Positions 34,041 to 42,729 of a stretch of DNA of 64,000 nucleotides are shown here, piece by piece (the stretch's first letter is position 1; each line of letters opens with the position of its first letter). The notes beneath the pieces were generated by a model, which did no database searches, was not told where the DNA came from, and saw nothing but the letters and a program-made list of their open reading frames with translations. The DNA comes from Candidatus Butyricicoccus avistercoris. Its GTDB lineage: Bacteria; Bacillota; Clostridia; Oscillospirales; Butyricicoccaceae. Where the stretch lies: assembly GCA_019113005.1 (NCBI GenBank), contig DXIE01000035.1, positions 1 to 64,000 on the forward strand, read 5' to 3'. The position numbers and the translations under genes are program-made.

Positions 34041-34972
34041 AAATTTTCTCCGTTCTGTTTTGCTGCAAGAATAGCAGTGCCAACTGCATTGTCACCCGAT
34101 AATTCAGCACTTGCAAAAAAGGCGTTAAATTTTTGTGACATATGCTTTTGTAAACTTTTATTGCTCATAACACCACCTGCACATAAAACAGGTGCATTAA
34201 ATTTAAGTTTTGCTTGTTTTGTAGCTTTATCCACTGCATAAGTAATAGTTTCTATTGTAAATCTTGCAATTTGTTCTGGTGAAACGCCATTTTTATGCAT
34301 TTGCTCGACTTTATTTTGCATACCAGAAAGTGAGAATATGCTGTCATTTACCTTTACATCAAAAGGTTTTACAGGCTCAGATTTATTTGAAATTTGCTCT
34401 AACTCTGCACCACAAGGGAACTGAAGTCCTAAAAGCACACCTGCTCTATCAACAAGCTGACCTGCTGCAATATCACTTGTACCGCCTATTTGTTCAGCTT
34501 TAGGCATACCATTTTCATCAGGTTTTACAAATAAAAGCTCAGTTGTACCGCCCGATAAGTGCCAAGCAAGCAAATCTTTATTTAATAAATCCAGTTTACC
34601 TGCACTAAAAGCAGCAGCTACCAAATGTCCTTGCTGATGTGATGCTGTAAAACAAGGCACATTTAAAATGCTTGCTATACTTCTAGCCACATTTTCACCC
34701 GCTAAAAAACAAGGCATATAAGAGCCTTCTACTGCTCTTGGTCTGGTACTTACACATACCGCATTTATTTTGATATCTTTAGGCAAATTTGCTATTTGCT
34801 CATGTAAATGGAGTGTATGCTGAAAAAGTGCTTCGGACTGCCTTAAACCAAGAGTGCCATGTTTTACATCTAAAAGTCTGCCAGAATTATAATACTCTCC
34901 TGTTTGAGCATCAAATACCGCCGCTGATGTGCGGTAATTTGATGTATCAATTCCAAGATAAAAACGGCTCAT
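34034..34972 (-). CDS. TsaD/Kae1-like (peptidase M22 fold) paralogue
   Basis: This 312-residue protein of the ASKHA/Kae1 fold starts MSRFYLGIDTSNY. It keeps the metal-binding pair of the family (H-x-x-x-H in SHQQGHL) and the late aspartate (SGDNAVGTAIL), plus LSGGTTELLF and GQLVDRAGVLLGLQFPCG. Canonical TsaD makes the tRNA t6A modification. This copy differs from TsaD in many blocks, is shorter and sits between nusB and xseA without tsaB/tsaE. It is therefore a paralogue of unknown function, not the t6A enzyme itself. ATG 34972 overlaps the nusB stop (ATGA); an upstream in-frame start would lie deeper inside nusB. Confidence 0.82.
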   Translation of the reverse strand: MSRFYLGIDTSNYRTSAAVFDAQTGEYYNSGRLLDVKHGTLGLRQSEALFQHTLHLHEQIANLPKDIKINAVCVSTRPRAVEGSYMPCFLAGENVARSIASILNVPCFTASHQQGHLVAAAFSAGKLDLLNKDLLAWHLSGGTTELLFVKPDENGMPKAEQIGGTSDIAAGQLVDRAGVLLGLQFPCGAELEQISNKSEPVKPFDVKVNDSIFSLSGMQNKVEQMHKNGVSPEQIARFTIETITYAVDKATKQAKLKFNAPVLCAGGVMSNKSLQKHMSQKFNAFFASAELSGDNAVGTAILAAKQNGENLW

Positions 34973-35424
34973 TCCTTGCCCATTCCCCACTGACGGCTTA
35001 CAGCACCTAAAATACCATTTACAAAAGAGCCAGTATCTTTGGTTTCATAGGTTTTAGCAAGTTCAACAGCCTCATTAATTGCAACACCTACTGGCACATC
35101 TTGCATATACTTCATCTCATAGAGTGCAAGGCGTAAAACAGCCATTGTCATTCTTGAAATACGTTTCATGCTCCAACCCTTAGCATTTTTCTCAACAAGT
35201 TCGTCAAGCTCTGCAAGGTGAGTTGCAACACCCTTTACCACTTCTCTAATATATGTGCTATCTTTTTCGGAAATTTTGCCTGCATAAAGCTCTATTTCTC
35301 CACTAATTGACTTTAAAATACTTTCATCAAGTCGGTCTGTTAAGATTTCATCAGCCTCAAACTGATTAAATCCCATTTCAAATACTAAATGCAGTGCAAT
35401 TTCTCTAGCTTGTTTTCTGCTCAT
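34969..35424 (-). CDS. nusB: Transcription antitermination factor NusB
   Basis: NusB, with NusE/S10, binds boxA in rRNA operons. The 151-residue all-helical protein has the N-terminal RKQAREIALHLVFEMGF, the middle WSMKRISRMTMAVLRLALYEMKYMQDVPVGVAINEAVELAKTYETKDTGSFVNGILGAV, and a normal ending. It is the first gene of the long leftward operon reaching recN. ACGGAGG precedes the ATG. Confidence 0.96.
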   Translation of the reverse strand: MSRKQAREIALHLVFEMGFNQFEADEILTDRLDESILKSISGEIELYAGKISEKDSTYIREVVKGVATHLAELDELVEKNAKGWSMKRISRMTMAVLRLALYEMKYMQDVPVGVAINEAVELAKTYETKDTGSFVNGILGAVSRQWGMGKE

Positions 35425-35490
35425 TGTTTTCCTCCGTTATCTTTCCCCTGTACGCACCGAGCGTTACAAGACAAATCCATATATATAGTA

Positions 35491-35519
35491 ATATTAACAA
35501 TAATTATTTATAAAAGCAA
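35491..35519 (-). promoter_or_regulatory. Promoter of the nusB-xseAB-ispA operon
   Basis: On the minus strand TTGCTT (35519-35514) and TAATAT (35496-35491) are separated by 17 bases, giving a leader of about 60 bases before nusB. Confidence 0.55.
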
Positions 35520-35525
35520 TATTTT

Positions 35526-36443
35526 TTATATTAGAACGCTTGAAATTGTCAAAGCAATCATATAAATAAATACGGCTATAACTGGTTTACAGGTAAAAAA
35601 GCTACTGTAAACACCTTTTGCAGTACGATTTTGTTTTATATCCTTTAAAACTGGCTTGCCTGCACTCATAATCATAAGGAAAATAGTTATTATACCTGCA
35701 ATTAATACACTGAAATTTATCAGCACACCCATATTTTCACTAAAAGCAGATATACGTCCTATTATTTCAACTGATAAGTTATTAAGTATATGAAGTGTAA
35801 TAGAAAGACCGATTGAGTATTTAAGAGTTAAATATCCAAAAAGTAAACCTATTACAAAAGCAACTGGAAACTGTACAGCGTTTCCATGCATAAGACCAAA
35901 AACAAGTGCACTTATAATAATAGCGAACCATTTGCCATATCTTTCAAGTGTTCTAAGCAGTACACCTCTGTAAAGTAACTCCTCTATTATAGGTGCAATT
36001 ATAATAGAATAAAGCATCATCGAGCTTGAAACGCTGTGTGATGTAGCTACTGCATTAGCCTCGGTAAATGAAACACCAGTTGATGATTCCAAAAAGTTTA
36101 TAACAGGTGTCATAGCTATGTTAGTCAGCATTTGCAAACCCATAATAGCGAAAAATATAAATGCAACTTGTACAGGCCATGCTTTTTCACGTTTTTCTAA
36201 TATATTTATAAAACTATTATTTTTAACCCCAACTATAAGCATTGGAATTGCACCACCAATAGCCGAAAACATTACAATATATCCTTCTATGAGGTTCCAA
36301 GTTCTTTCAAGTGGACTAAATATATAAAGAAGTTGTGATGCAATTAGGCTTAAAAATAAAGAGAGGAAAAACATTGTAAGCTGAGATGCTACTAATGCCC
36401 AGCCAATTATTTCAAAATCTGATTTTCTTGAATTATAAATCAT
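35526..36443 (-). CDS. CPBP-family intramembrane protease-like protein
   Basis: This 305-residue polytopic membrane protein has the CPBP/Abi signature: EELLYRG (double Glu plus Arg) in PIIEELLYRGVLLRTLERYG, FGLMHGN, and LNNLSVE. Such proteins are prenyl-protease-like and occur in bacteriocin immunity and signalling, but the target here is unknown. I chose ATG 36443 with AAAGGGG 7 bases upstream; it overlaps the end of the EamA gene by 11 bases. The two genes are co-transcribed. Confidence 0.88.
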   Translation of the reverse strand: MIYNSRKSDFEIIGWALVASQLTMFFLSLFLSLIASQLLYIFSPLERTWNLIEGYIVMFSAIGGAIPMLIVGVKNNSFINILEKREKAWPVQVAFIFFAIMGLQMLTNIAMTPVINFLESSTGVSFTEANAVATSHSVSSSMMLYSIIIAPIIEELLYRGVLLRTLERYGKWFAIIISALVFGLMHGNAVQFPVAFVIGLLFGYLTLKYSIGLSITLHILNNLSVEIIGRISAFSENMGVLINFSVLIAGIITIFLMIMSAGKPVLKDIKQNRTAKGVYSSFFTCKPVIAVFIYMIALTISSVLI

Positions 36444-37338
36444 TGTTTTTCCCCTTTCTTCTAAATATTTGCCCTTCACTAAGCACAAGACCTAAAAGTA
36501 CAAGCACTGTACCTAAAATCTCTTTGGTATTCATTCGCTCACCTAAAACTATTGCAGCTAAAACAACTGTTACAACTGGTGATGCATAGATATAAACACT
36601 TGATTTTAAAACACCAAGCTGTTTTACTGCAAAACTCCATGTTACAAAACATAAGGCACTGGCAATAAGCCCTAAAAACACTAAGTTTAAAAACACTGTT
36701 AAATTCATTGTAAGCACTGCTTTTACACGAAAACCGCTAGAAATAGCAACTGGTATCATCATAATAACAGCAAATAAAAAAGTATATTTAGTGATTTCAA
36801 AGCTATCATAACCAAAGAATGTTATTTTTCTTATGAGTATGGAATAAAATGCCCATGATATAGCACCTGCAAACGCAAGAATTATACCTAAAATTTGTAC
36901 TCCTGTGCTTTCTGCTGTCCAAGACAGTAAAAATAATCCAGTCATGGCAAACGCAAAGCCTATAAAGAAATTCTTACTCAATTTTTCTTTTAGAAAAATA
37001 GCACTTAAAATACCTGAAAATATAGGAGCACTTGAAACAATAACTCCAATTAACGAGGCATCACCATAACCAAGTGCAATATTTTCACACAGATAATACA
37101 AAAATAGTCCTGTAAAACTTGCACCAATAAAATAAAGATAATGTGATTTTTCTTTCATCTTTATTCTTTGAGGTTTATAAAGCCAAAGTGCTATAAGTCC
37201 CATTGAAAACCTTAAAAACAGTATTTCTTCTGCTGTTAAATGCCCAAGAAGGACTTTAGTTGACACAAAGGTAGCACCCCACACTATAACCGTAGCTATT
37301 GCAAGTATATGACCTATTGATTGATGTCTGCTCTCCAT
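36433..37338 (-). CDS. EamA/DMT-family transporter
   Basis: This 301-residue protein has about 10 membrane helices in two EamA repeats (about 10-140 and 150-290), with WGATFVSTKVLLGHL at the start and YIYASPVVTVVLAAIVLGERMNTKEILGTVLVLLGLVLS in the last helices. The drug/metabolite transporter family exports amino acids or metabolites; the substrate cannot be told. It is followed by the CPBP gene. Confidence 0.9.
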   Translation of the reverse strand: MESRHQSIGHILAIATVIVWGATFVSTKVLLGHLTAEEILFLRFSMGLIALWLYKPQRIKMKEKSHYLYFIGASFTGLFLYYLCENIALGYGDASLIGVIVSSAPIFSGILSAIFLKEKLSKNFFIGFAFAMTGLFLLSWTAESTGVQILGIILAFAGAISWAFYSILIRKITFFGYDSFEITKYTFLFAVIMMIPVAISSGFRVKAVLTMNLTVFLNLVFLGLIASALCFVTWSFAVKQLGVLKSSVYIYASPVVTVVLAAIVLGERMNTKEILGTVLVLLGLVLSEGQIFRRKGKNNDL

Positions 37339-37371
37339 GTTGATTCTCCATTATTATTAACGCTTTGTTTA

Positions 37372-38388
37372 TTACTCGATAAACCCACCGCCAATAACTA
37401 TATCTCCATCATAAAATACAGCCGATTGACCAGCTGCTGGTGCTCTAACCTCATTTTCAAATACAATTTTTGCATCTTTACCCTCAGGGTAAACAGTAGC
37501 ATTTTCTGCACGCTTTGAGTAACGCACACGAACTTGACAGTTAAAAGCTCCATTTTCCATATATTCTGGTGCACAATAATTTATATTTTTAACTATGATT
37601 TCTTTTTTAAATACATCATTTAGTGACAAAACAACTTCATTTGTTTGAGGTCTTAGCTCGTGAACAAATAGTCTACCCTTTGCTGCAATGCCTAAGCCTT
37701 TTCGCTGACCTACTGTATACTGATGTATTCCCTTGTGCTTTCCCAAAATATTGCCGTTTTCATCGACAAAATTGCCTTCTGGTAAGTCTACACCATAACG
37801 CTTTAGCCAGCCGCACCAGTCACCATCTGGAATAAAACATACGTCCATACTATCCTTTTTATCCGCAGATGGTATTTCTCTTTCTTTTGCTAAAGCTCTG
37901 ACTTCTTCCTTGTCTGCTGCCTCGCCAAGAGGGAAAATACAACGCTCTAAAATCTCTCTTGGAAGTCTATTAAGCATATAAGTCTGGTCTTTAGGTGATT
38001 TCGCCTGCACAAGCAAGGCTCTGCCCTCGCTATCTCTGCGAATACGAGCATAATGCCCTGTTGCTAAATATTTTGCCCCAATTTTGTCAGCATAATCAAC
38101 CATTGTCTTAAATTTTACAGTAGGATTACACATAACACATGGGTTTGGTGTACGGGCATTTTTATATTCATTTGCAAAATAACTGCAAACATACTTTTCT
38201 AACTCATCTTTTTTATGAGCGATATAAAGCGGGATACCCACGCTATCAGCAACTTTTTGTGCTTCTGCTTCTCCGCCAAGTCCCATTTCTAAAAATAGAC
38301 CATAAACATCATAGCCTTGTTCCTTTAAAAGAGAGGCTGCAACAGCAGAGTCTACTCCGCCCGATAAGCCTAAAACAACTTTTTCCAT
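37372..38388 (-). CDS. mnmA: tRNA-specific 2-thiouridylase MnmA
   Basis: MnmA adds sulfur to U34 of tRNA-Lys, -Glu and -Gln. The PP-loop LGLSGGVDSAVAA is at 7-19, the catalytic Cys in NPCVMCN is C87, and the second Cys is C184 (MDVCFIPDGD). TGHYARI and the C-terminal beta-barrel HKGIHQYTVGQRKGLGIAAKG are present. At 338 residues it is slightly short. The start lies one base after the stop of the upstream binding-protein gene. Confidence 0.95.
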   Translation of the reverse strand: MEKVVLGLSGGVDSAVAASLLKEQGYDVYGLFLEMGLGGEAEAQKVADSVGIPLYIAHKKDELEKYVCSYFANEYKNARTPNPCVMCNPTVKFKTMVDYADKIGAKYLATGHYARIRRDSEGRALLVQAKSPKDQTYMLNRLPREILERCIFPLGEAADKEEVRALAKEREIPSADKKDSMDVCFIPDGDWCGWLKRYGVDLPEGNFVDENGNILGKHKGIHQYTVGQRKGLGIAAKGRLFVHELRPQTNEVVLSLNDVFKKEIIVKNINYCAPEYMENGAFNCQVRVRYSKRAENATVYPEGKDAKIVFENEVRAPAAGQSAVFYDGDIVIGGGFIE

Positions 38389-38389
38389 T

Positions 38390-39922
38390 TTAGTTTTTCC
38401 TCCAACCGCCTACACCATGGAATATCCAGTTTGGTGAAGGGCTAAATCCTTTTATTAAATTACTTCTAACGACCACTTGGTCTTTTGCAAACGCCACTGG
38501 AATAATAGGCATTTCTGCAAGAAAATGTGTATAAAGCTGAGTTTTGTTAGCCTCATCTGCTCTTGCATCAATCACAAGTTGGTCGGTTTGTGCATTGCTA
38601 TATCTGCCATAATTTAATGCACCGCCTGTCATAATTAAAGAACGCAAATCAAAATCAGGTGTCATACGAATTTCACCATAATACATTTCAAAGTCACCTG
38701 ACAACACTCTGGTTTGGTATTCCTCAAAGGTAACTTCTTCAACCGAAGTTTTAATACCTATTGCAGTAAGTGATGCAGCTATTTGGTTTGCTGCTGCAAC
38801 TTTGAATGGATTTTCGCTATTTACTAGAATTCTTGTAGTAAATGAAGTCAAACGTCCATTAACACTTTGATACTCTAAAATACCATCATTATTACTGTCA
38901 GCTACACCTGAAGCTGCAAGGGTTTCAATAGCTGCTGTACGGTCTACGCTTGTGCTTTGTCCCTCTGGCTGAGGATTTACTGGCAAAACCGCAGGCTCAG
39001 CAAAAGATTGAAGCTGAGTTGAACATATTCCCTGTCTATCAATGGCAAGAGATATAGCCTGTCTGACAGCTGGTATGTTAAAAGGCTCAATATTATTTGC
39101 AAAACCTAAAAAATGCATATCGGTTGTAGGCAGTTTATATATATCAACTGAACCGCTAACTGTCACCGAATCTGTGCCTATTCTTTCCGTTCTCATAAGA
39201 GAAATATCGCCTGTTTCAAAGCTATGCTGCACAGCATCAGAACGAGTTGTATTTACCAAGTCTATTCTGTCAAATTCGCTGACCTTTCCACCATGCCAAT
39301 TTTCATAAGGCTCTAGATGCCATACACCATTTTCCTGAACTGGTTTATAAGCACCTGTACCATCAGAAAAAGTTAAATCCTCTGAACCCTCTCTAAAAAT
39401 AGGTATATCCATAAGGCTTGGAAAATTAACATTAGCACTGCCTAGTGTTACAACCACTGTATTTTCACCATCAGCATAAATACTTTCTACATCTGCTATT
39501 CTTGTGTTATAGATTGACTCAGTATTTCTTTTTGCTGTTTTTAGGGTGTAAACCACATCACTTGCTGTTAATGGTTCACCAGACCAAAAGGTAACACCTT
39601 GTTTTATATAAAAACGGAATGTAGTGCCATCGCCCTCCCAGTTTTCACAAAGCATAGGCTGAGGTTTAAAATTATCATCAAGATAAATCATACCCTCATA
39701 AAGAGCATCTACAAGCACTCTGTTCATATCGGTTTTAACTGAAACAGGGTTTATGTTTTCTCCTGCATAGTAAGTTAAACCAAAATAATTAGCAAGATTT
39801 TCATTTTGTACTATATCATCTGTTTGACTGCTATCTGCCGAGCCAAGTCTTTCTGTAAGAGTACAGCCTGTAAGCATAACACATGAAAGAGTTAATGCTA
39901 CAAAGCGTTTTATTAGCCTCAT
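38390..39922 (-). CDS. Family 5 extracellular solute-binding lipoprotein
   Basis: This 510-residue lipoprotein (lipobox LTGC, C20) belongs to the peptide/nickel-type SBP_bac_5 family. Supporting stretches are NEN...GLTYYAGENINPVSVKTDMNRVLVDALYEGMIYLDDNFKPQPMLCENW, YIKQGVTFWSGEPLTASDVVYTL and NIPAVRQAISLAIDRQGI. No permease or ATPase genes follow. Instead mnmA is 1 base downstream, so the partners must be elsewhere or the protein has another role. The ligand is unknown. Confidence 0.9.
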   Translation of the reverse strand: MRLIKRFVALTLSCVMLTGCTLTERLGSADSSQTDDIVQNENLANYFGLTYYAGENINPVSVKTDMNRVLVDALYEGMIYLDDNFKPQPMLCENWEGDGTTFRFYIKQGVTFWSGEPLTASDVVYTLKTAKRNTESIYNTRIADVESIYADGENTVVVTLGSANVNFPSLMDIPIFREGSEDLTFSDGTGAYKPVQENGVWHLEPYENWHGGKVSEFDRIDLVNTTRSDAVQHSFETGDISLMRTERIGTDSVTVSGSVDIYKLPTTDMHFLGFANNIEPFNIPAVRQAISLAIDRQGICSTQLQSFAEPAVLPVNPQPEGQSTSVDRTAAIETLAASGVADSNNDGILEYQSVNGRLTSFTTRILVNSENPFKVAAANQIAASLTAIGIKTSVEEVTFEEYQTRVLSGDFEMYYGEIRMTPDFDLRSLIMTGGALNYGRYSNAQTDQLVIDARADEANKTQLYTHFLAEMPIIPVAFAKDQVVVRSNLIKGFSPSPNWIFHGVGGWRKN

Positions 39923-39968
39923 TATATTATAACCTCTCCATATTTAGTTATCAAAGTTTTTAATTAAA

Positions 39969-40763
39969 TTAAAGACAAATAATGCCTGCTTGAACACCTC
40001 TTTTGCCATTTGTAACCCTATGTGACCAAAATTCATCACTATGACAATAGGTGCAAATATCGCTGTTTATAATTTTATTTAAACCTGCATTTTCGATGAG
40101 CATTTGATTTATCCCCTGTAAATCTACATGGAATTTTTTGCCCTTTTCATGTATAAAAGGACGTACTTTTTCGCCCATTTGTTTTTCCATAGCCTCTGGA
40201 ACATCTGCATCTGTTTCAAAACAGCATACTCCAATAGATGGCCCTATAACACATATTATATCCTCTGGTTTTGCGTTAAAATGTTGCTGCATTTTTTCAA
40301 CCGTTCTTGGCAAAATCTCCTGTGCAGTACCTCTCCAACCGCTATGACACACACCACAGCACTCACTTACAGGGTCATATAAAAGTGATACTACACAATC
40401 AGCATAAAAACCTGCAAGCGGTGTATTTTTAAGGTTTGTAATTAGAGCGTCTGACTCCCACGCCAAAGGCTTATGAATACCAGAACCTACATATTCTTCT
40501 GTTACAACTGATACATCATTTTTATGTACCTGTTTAGTGGTTGTTATTCTATCAAATGGTATGTCTATCGCATTTGAAAGTATTTGATAATTTTTAATCA
40601 CATTTTCGTATTTATCGCCACGAGAAAAACCTAAATTTAAGCTTTCTAAATCACCAGTGCTGACTCCTCCGCTTTTAGTGGTGAATGCATGACGAACATT
40701 TATTTCAGAGCAAACATAATATTTCATATTTCCGCTTATTTTGCGGATAAGCTTATTATTCAT
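39969..40763 (-). CDS. pgeF: PgeF/YfiH-type multicopper-like purine nucleoside hydrolase/phosphorylase
   Basis: This protein is of the laccase-domain YfiH family, which has Zn-dependent purine nucleoside phosphorylase activity and, as PgeF, edits peptidoglycan precursors. The metal ligands are H80 (TKQVHKND), C123 (YADCVVS) and H140 (CHSGWRG). GPSIGVCCFETDADV and the C-terminal CTYCHSDEFWSHRVTNGKRGVQAGIICL are typical. I chose ATG 40763 with AAGGA 8 bases upstream over the earlier in-frame TTG. Length is about 264 residues, normal. Confidence 0.92.
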   Translation of the reverse strand: MNNKLIRKISGNMKYYVCSEINVRHAFTTKSGGVSTGDLESLNLGFSRGDKYENVIKNYQILSNAIDIPFDRITTTKQVHKNDVSVVTEEYVGSGIHKPLAWESDALITNLKNTPLAGFYADCVVSLLYDPVSECCGVCHSGWRGTAQEILPRTVEKMQQHFNAKPEDIICVIGPSIGVCCFETDADVPEAMEKQMGEKVRPFIHEKGKKFHVDLQGINQMLIENAGLNKIINSDICTYCHSDEFWSHRVTNGKRGVQAGIICL

Positions 40764-40859
40764 AATCAAAGTCCTTAAATAAAATTATTATAAATTTTAG
40801 ATTTTACCTTTTATCCCAAACATAAACGCATTTAACAAAATAACAGTAAACTTTAGCAA

Positions 40860-40919
40860 GTTAAACTCATCTATTTTATCCCTATTTTATTATTATACTA
40901 CGTTTGATATGAGTTAAAC
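40860..40919. repeat. 11-bp inverted repeat flanking the pgeF promoter
   Basis: GTTAAACTCAT (40860-40870) and ATGAGTTAAAC (40909-40919) are perfect inverted copies 38 bases apart. The right copy overlaps the -35 of the leftward promoter and the left copy falls past its start site, an operator-like layout. Confidence 0.55.
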
Positions 40920-40921
40920 AA
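40892..40921 (-). promoter_or_regulatory. Putative promoter of pgeF
   Basis: On the minus strand TTGTTT (40921-40916) and a perfect TATAAT (40897-40892) are separated by 18 bases, giving a leader of about 120 bases. Apart from this, the rny promoter and the inverted repeat, the 362-base gap between pgeF and rny shows nothing recognisable. Confidence 0.55.
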
Positions 40922-40979
40922 GTGTATATCTTAACCTTGGGCAGTCTGACCGATTTTATGCTCAAATAGTGTGTTTTCC

Positions 40980-41008
40980 TTGACATACCGTTCAAAAGGC
41001 ATTAGAAT
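40980..41008 (+). promoter_or_regulatory. Promoter of rny
   Basis: A perfect TTGACA (40980-40985) and TAGAAT (41003-41008) are separated by 17 bases. Transcription would start about 110 bases before the chosen rny start. Confidence 0.75.
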
Positions 41009-41125
41009 ATTCATGTAATACCTTTTTGTAATGTTCAGTGTTATTTGCACAATACTTTATATAAGGATTATACGCTTTGCATTTTGAAAAATTTAACACT
41101 TTTAGGAGGTGCCCCACAAAGGCTT

Positions 41126-42667
41126 ATGGAACTTATAATCAAGCTGATAGTTGGTGTTGTCTGTTTGATTATTGGCGTAGCTGTCGGTATACTACACCGT
41201 AAGAACGTTTCCGAAAAAACTATCGGAAGTGCTGAGCAAGAAGCCACCCGTATTATAAATGATGCTATCAAATCGGGTGAAACAAAAAAACGTGAGGCAA
41301 TATTGGAAGCGAAAGACGAAATTTTGAAGGCTCGAACCGAGGCAGACCGTGAAATTAAGGAACGCCGTAACGAGGTTCAAAAAACTGAACATCGCCTCCA
41401 TCAAAAAGAAGAGAATCTTGAACGTAAAACCGATGTAATGGAGCGAAAAAATGAAGAACTTACACGCAAAATTGCACAGGTTCAAAAAACACAAGAGGAA
41501 TCCGAGCAGATTAAAGCAGAACAAATTGCAACTCTTGAGCGTTTATCTGGTTTAACACGAGAGGAAGCTAAGGATTATCTTGTTACTTCAATCGAGAATG
41601 AAGCAAAGCATGACGCAGCTGTTAAACTGCGTGAAATTAACCAAAAGATAAAAGATGAAGCGGAAACAACCGCAAGAGAACTCATCGCAACCGCTATTCA
41701 GCGTTTCTCAGCAGATCAGGTTTCTGAATCTACTGTTTCTGTCGTTGCTCTGCCTAACGACGAAATGAAAGGCAGAATCATCGGTCGTGAGGGACGTAAT
41801 ATTCGTGCCCTTGAAAACTTAACCGGTGTTGACCTTATTATTGATGATACTCCAGAGGCAATAACTTTGTCCTCTTTTGACCCAGTGCGTCGTGAAATCG
41901 CTCGTCTAAGCCTTGAAAAGCTAATCTTAGACGGTCGTATACACCCACCTCGCATCACTGAAATGGTGCAAAAGGCTCAAAAGGAAGTTGAACAAATTAT
42001 TCGCTCTGAGGGTGAACGTGCAATCTTTGAAACAGGTCTGCATGGTATACACCCTGAGCTAATACGCTTGTTAGGTCGTTTACATTACCGTACAAGCTAT
42101 GGTCAAAATGTGCTGCTGCACTCTATCGAAGTTGCTCATATTGCCGGTATGCTTGCATCTGAACTGGGTATTGACCCTACCCTTGCAAGACGTGGCGGCT
42201 TACTTCATGATATAGGCAAGGCTGTCGACCAAGAATTTGAAGGTTCACATGTTACCATTGGTGTCGACCTTGCAAAGAAATATAAAGAATCTCCAGCTGT
42301 TGTGCATGCAATCGCTGCACATCATGGAGATGTTGAAGCTACTACAATAGAAGCTTGTCTTGTTCAGGCAGCTGATGCTATCTCAGCAGCTCGCCCAGGA
42401 GCAAGACGTGAAAACTATGAAAATTACATCAAACGACTGGAAAAACTCGAGGAAATCGCAAACACTACCGCTGGTGTTGAGCGTTCTTATGCAATACAAG
42501 CTGGTCGTGAGTTGTGCATTATAGTTAAGCCTGAAGAGGTTAACGACGATAATATGACCTTACTTGCTCGTGATATAGCAAAGCATATTGAAGAAGAGCT
42601 AGATTACCCAGGTCAAATTAAAATCAATATGGTGCGTGAAACTCGTGCCATAGAATACGCAAAATAA
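41126..42667 (+). CDS. rny: Ribonuclease Y
   Basis: RNase Y is the membrane-anchored endoribonuclease that starts mRNA decay in Firmicutes. From ATG 41126 the protein has one N-terminal membrane helix ([17 protein letters not shown]), a long charged coiled coil (about 30-170), a KH domain ([26 protein letters not shown]), and an HD domain with [10 protein letters not shown] and [13 protein letters not shown]. The length of 513 is typical. An in-frame start 27 codons upstream would add a non-family peptide. AAAGG lies 3 bases and AGGAGG 16 bases before the ATG, so the start is probable, not certain. Confidence 0.95.
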   Translation: MELIIKLIVGVVCLIIGVAVGILHRKNVSEKTIGSAEQEATRIINDAIKSGETKKREAILEAKDEILKARTEADREIKERRNEVQKTEHRLHQKEENLERKTDVMERKNEELTRKIAQVQKTQEESEQIKAEQIATLERLSGLTREEAKDYLVTSIENEAKHDAAVKLREINQKIKDEAETTARELIATAIQRFSADQVSESTVSVVALPNDEMKGRIIGREGRNIRALENLTGVDLIIDDTPEAITLSSFDPVRREIARLSLEKLILDGRIHPPRITEMVQKAQKEVEQIIRSEGERAIFETGLHGIHPELIRLLGRLHYRTSYGQNVLLHSIEVAHIAGMLASELGIDPTLARRGGLLHDIGKAVDQEFEGSHVTIGVDLAKKYKESPAVVHAIAAHHGDVEATTIEACLVQAADAISAARPGARRENYENYIKRLEKLEEIANTTAGVERSYAIQAGRELCIIVKPEEVNDDNMTLLARDIAKHIEEELDYPGQIKINMVRETRAIEYAK

Positions 42668-42692
42668 GAAAAAAATCAGACAACACCAATTA

Positions 42693-42718
42693 CGGGTAGG
42701 AAGTAAACTTCCTACCCG
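42693..42718. terminator. Terminator between rny and the Rad50-like gene
   Basis: An 11-bp perfect stem, CGGGTAGGAAG with CTTCCTACCCG around TAAA, is followed by CTTTTTAA. It separates two convergent genes. Confidence 0.9.
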
Positions 42719-42729
42719 CTTTTTAATGT

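Noticed and set aside
34034..34972. Canonical tsaD
   Set aside because: It lacks tsaB/tsaE neighbours and differs in several sequence blocks from TsaD. The metal ligands alone do not justify the name.
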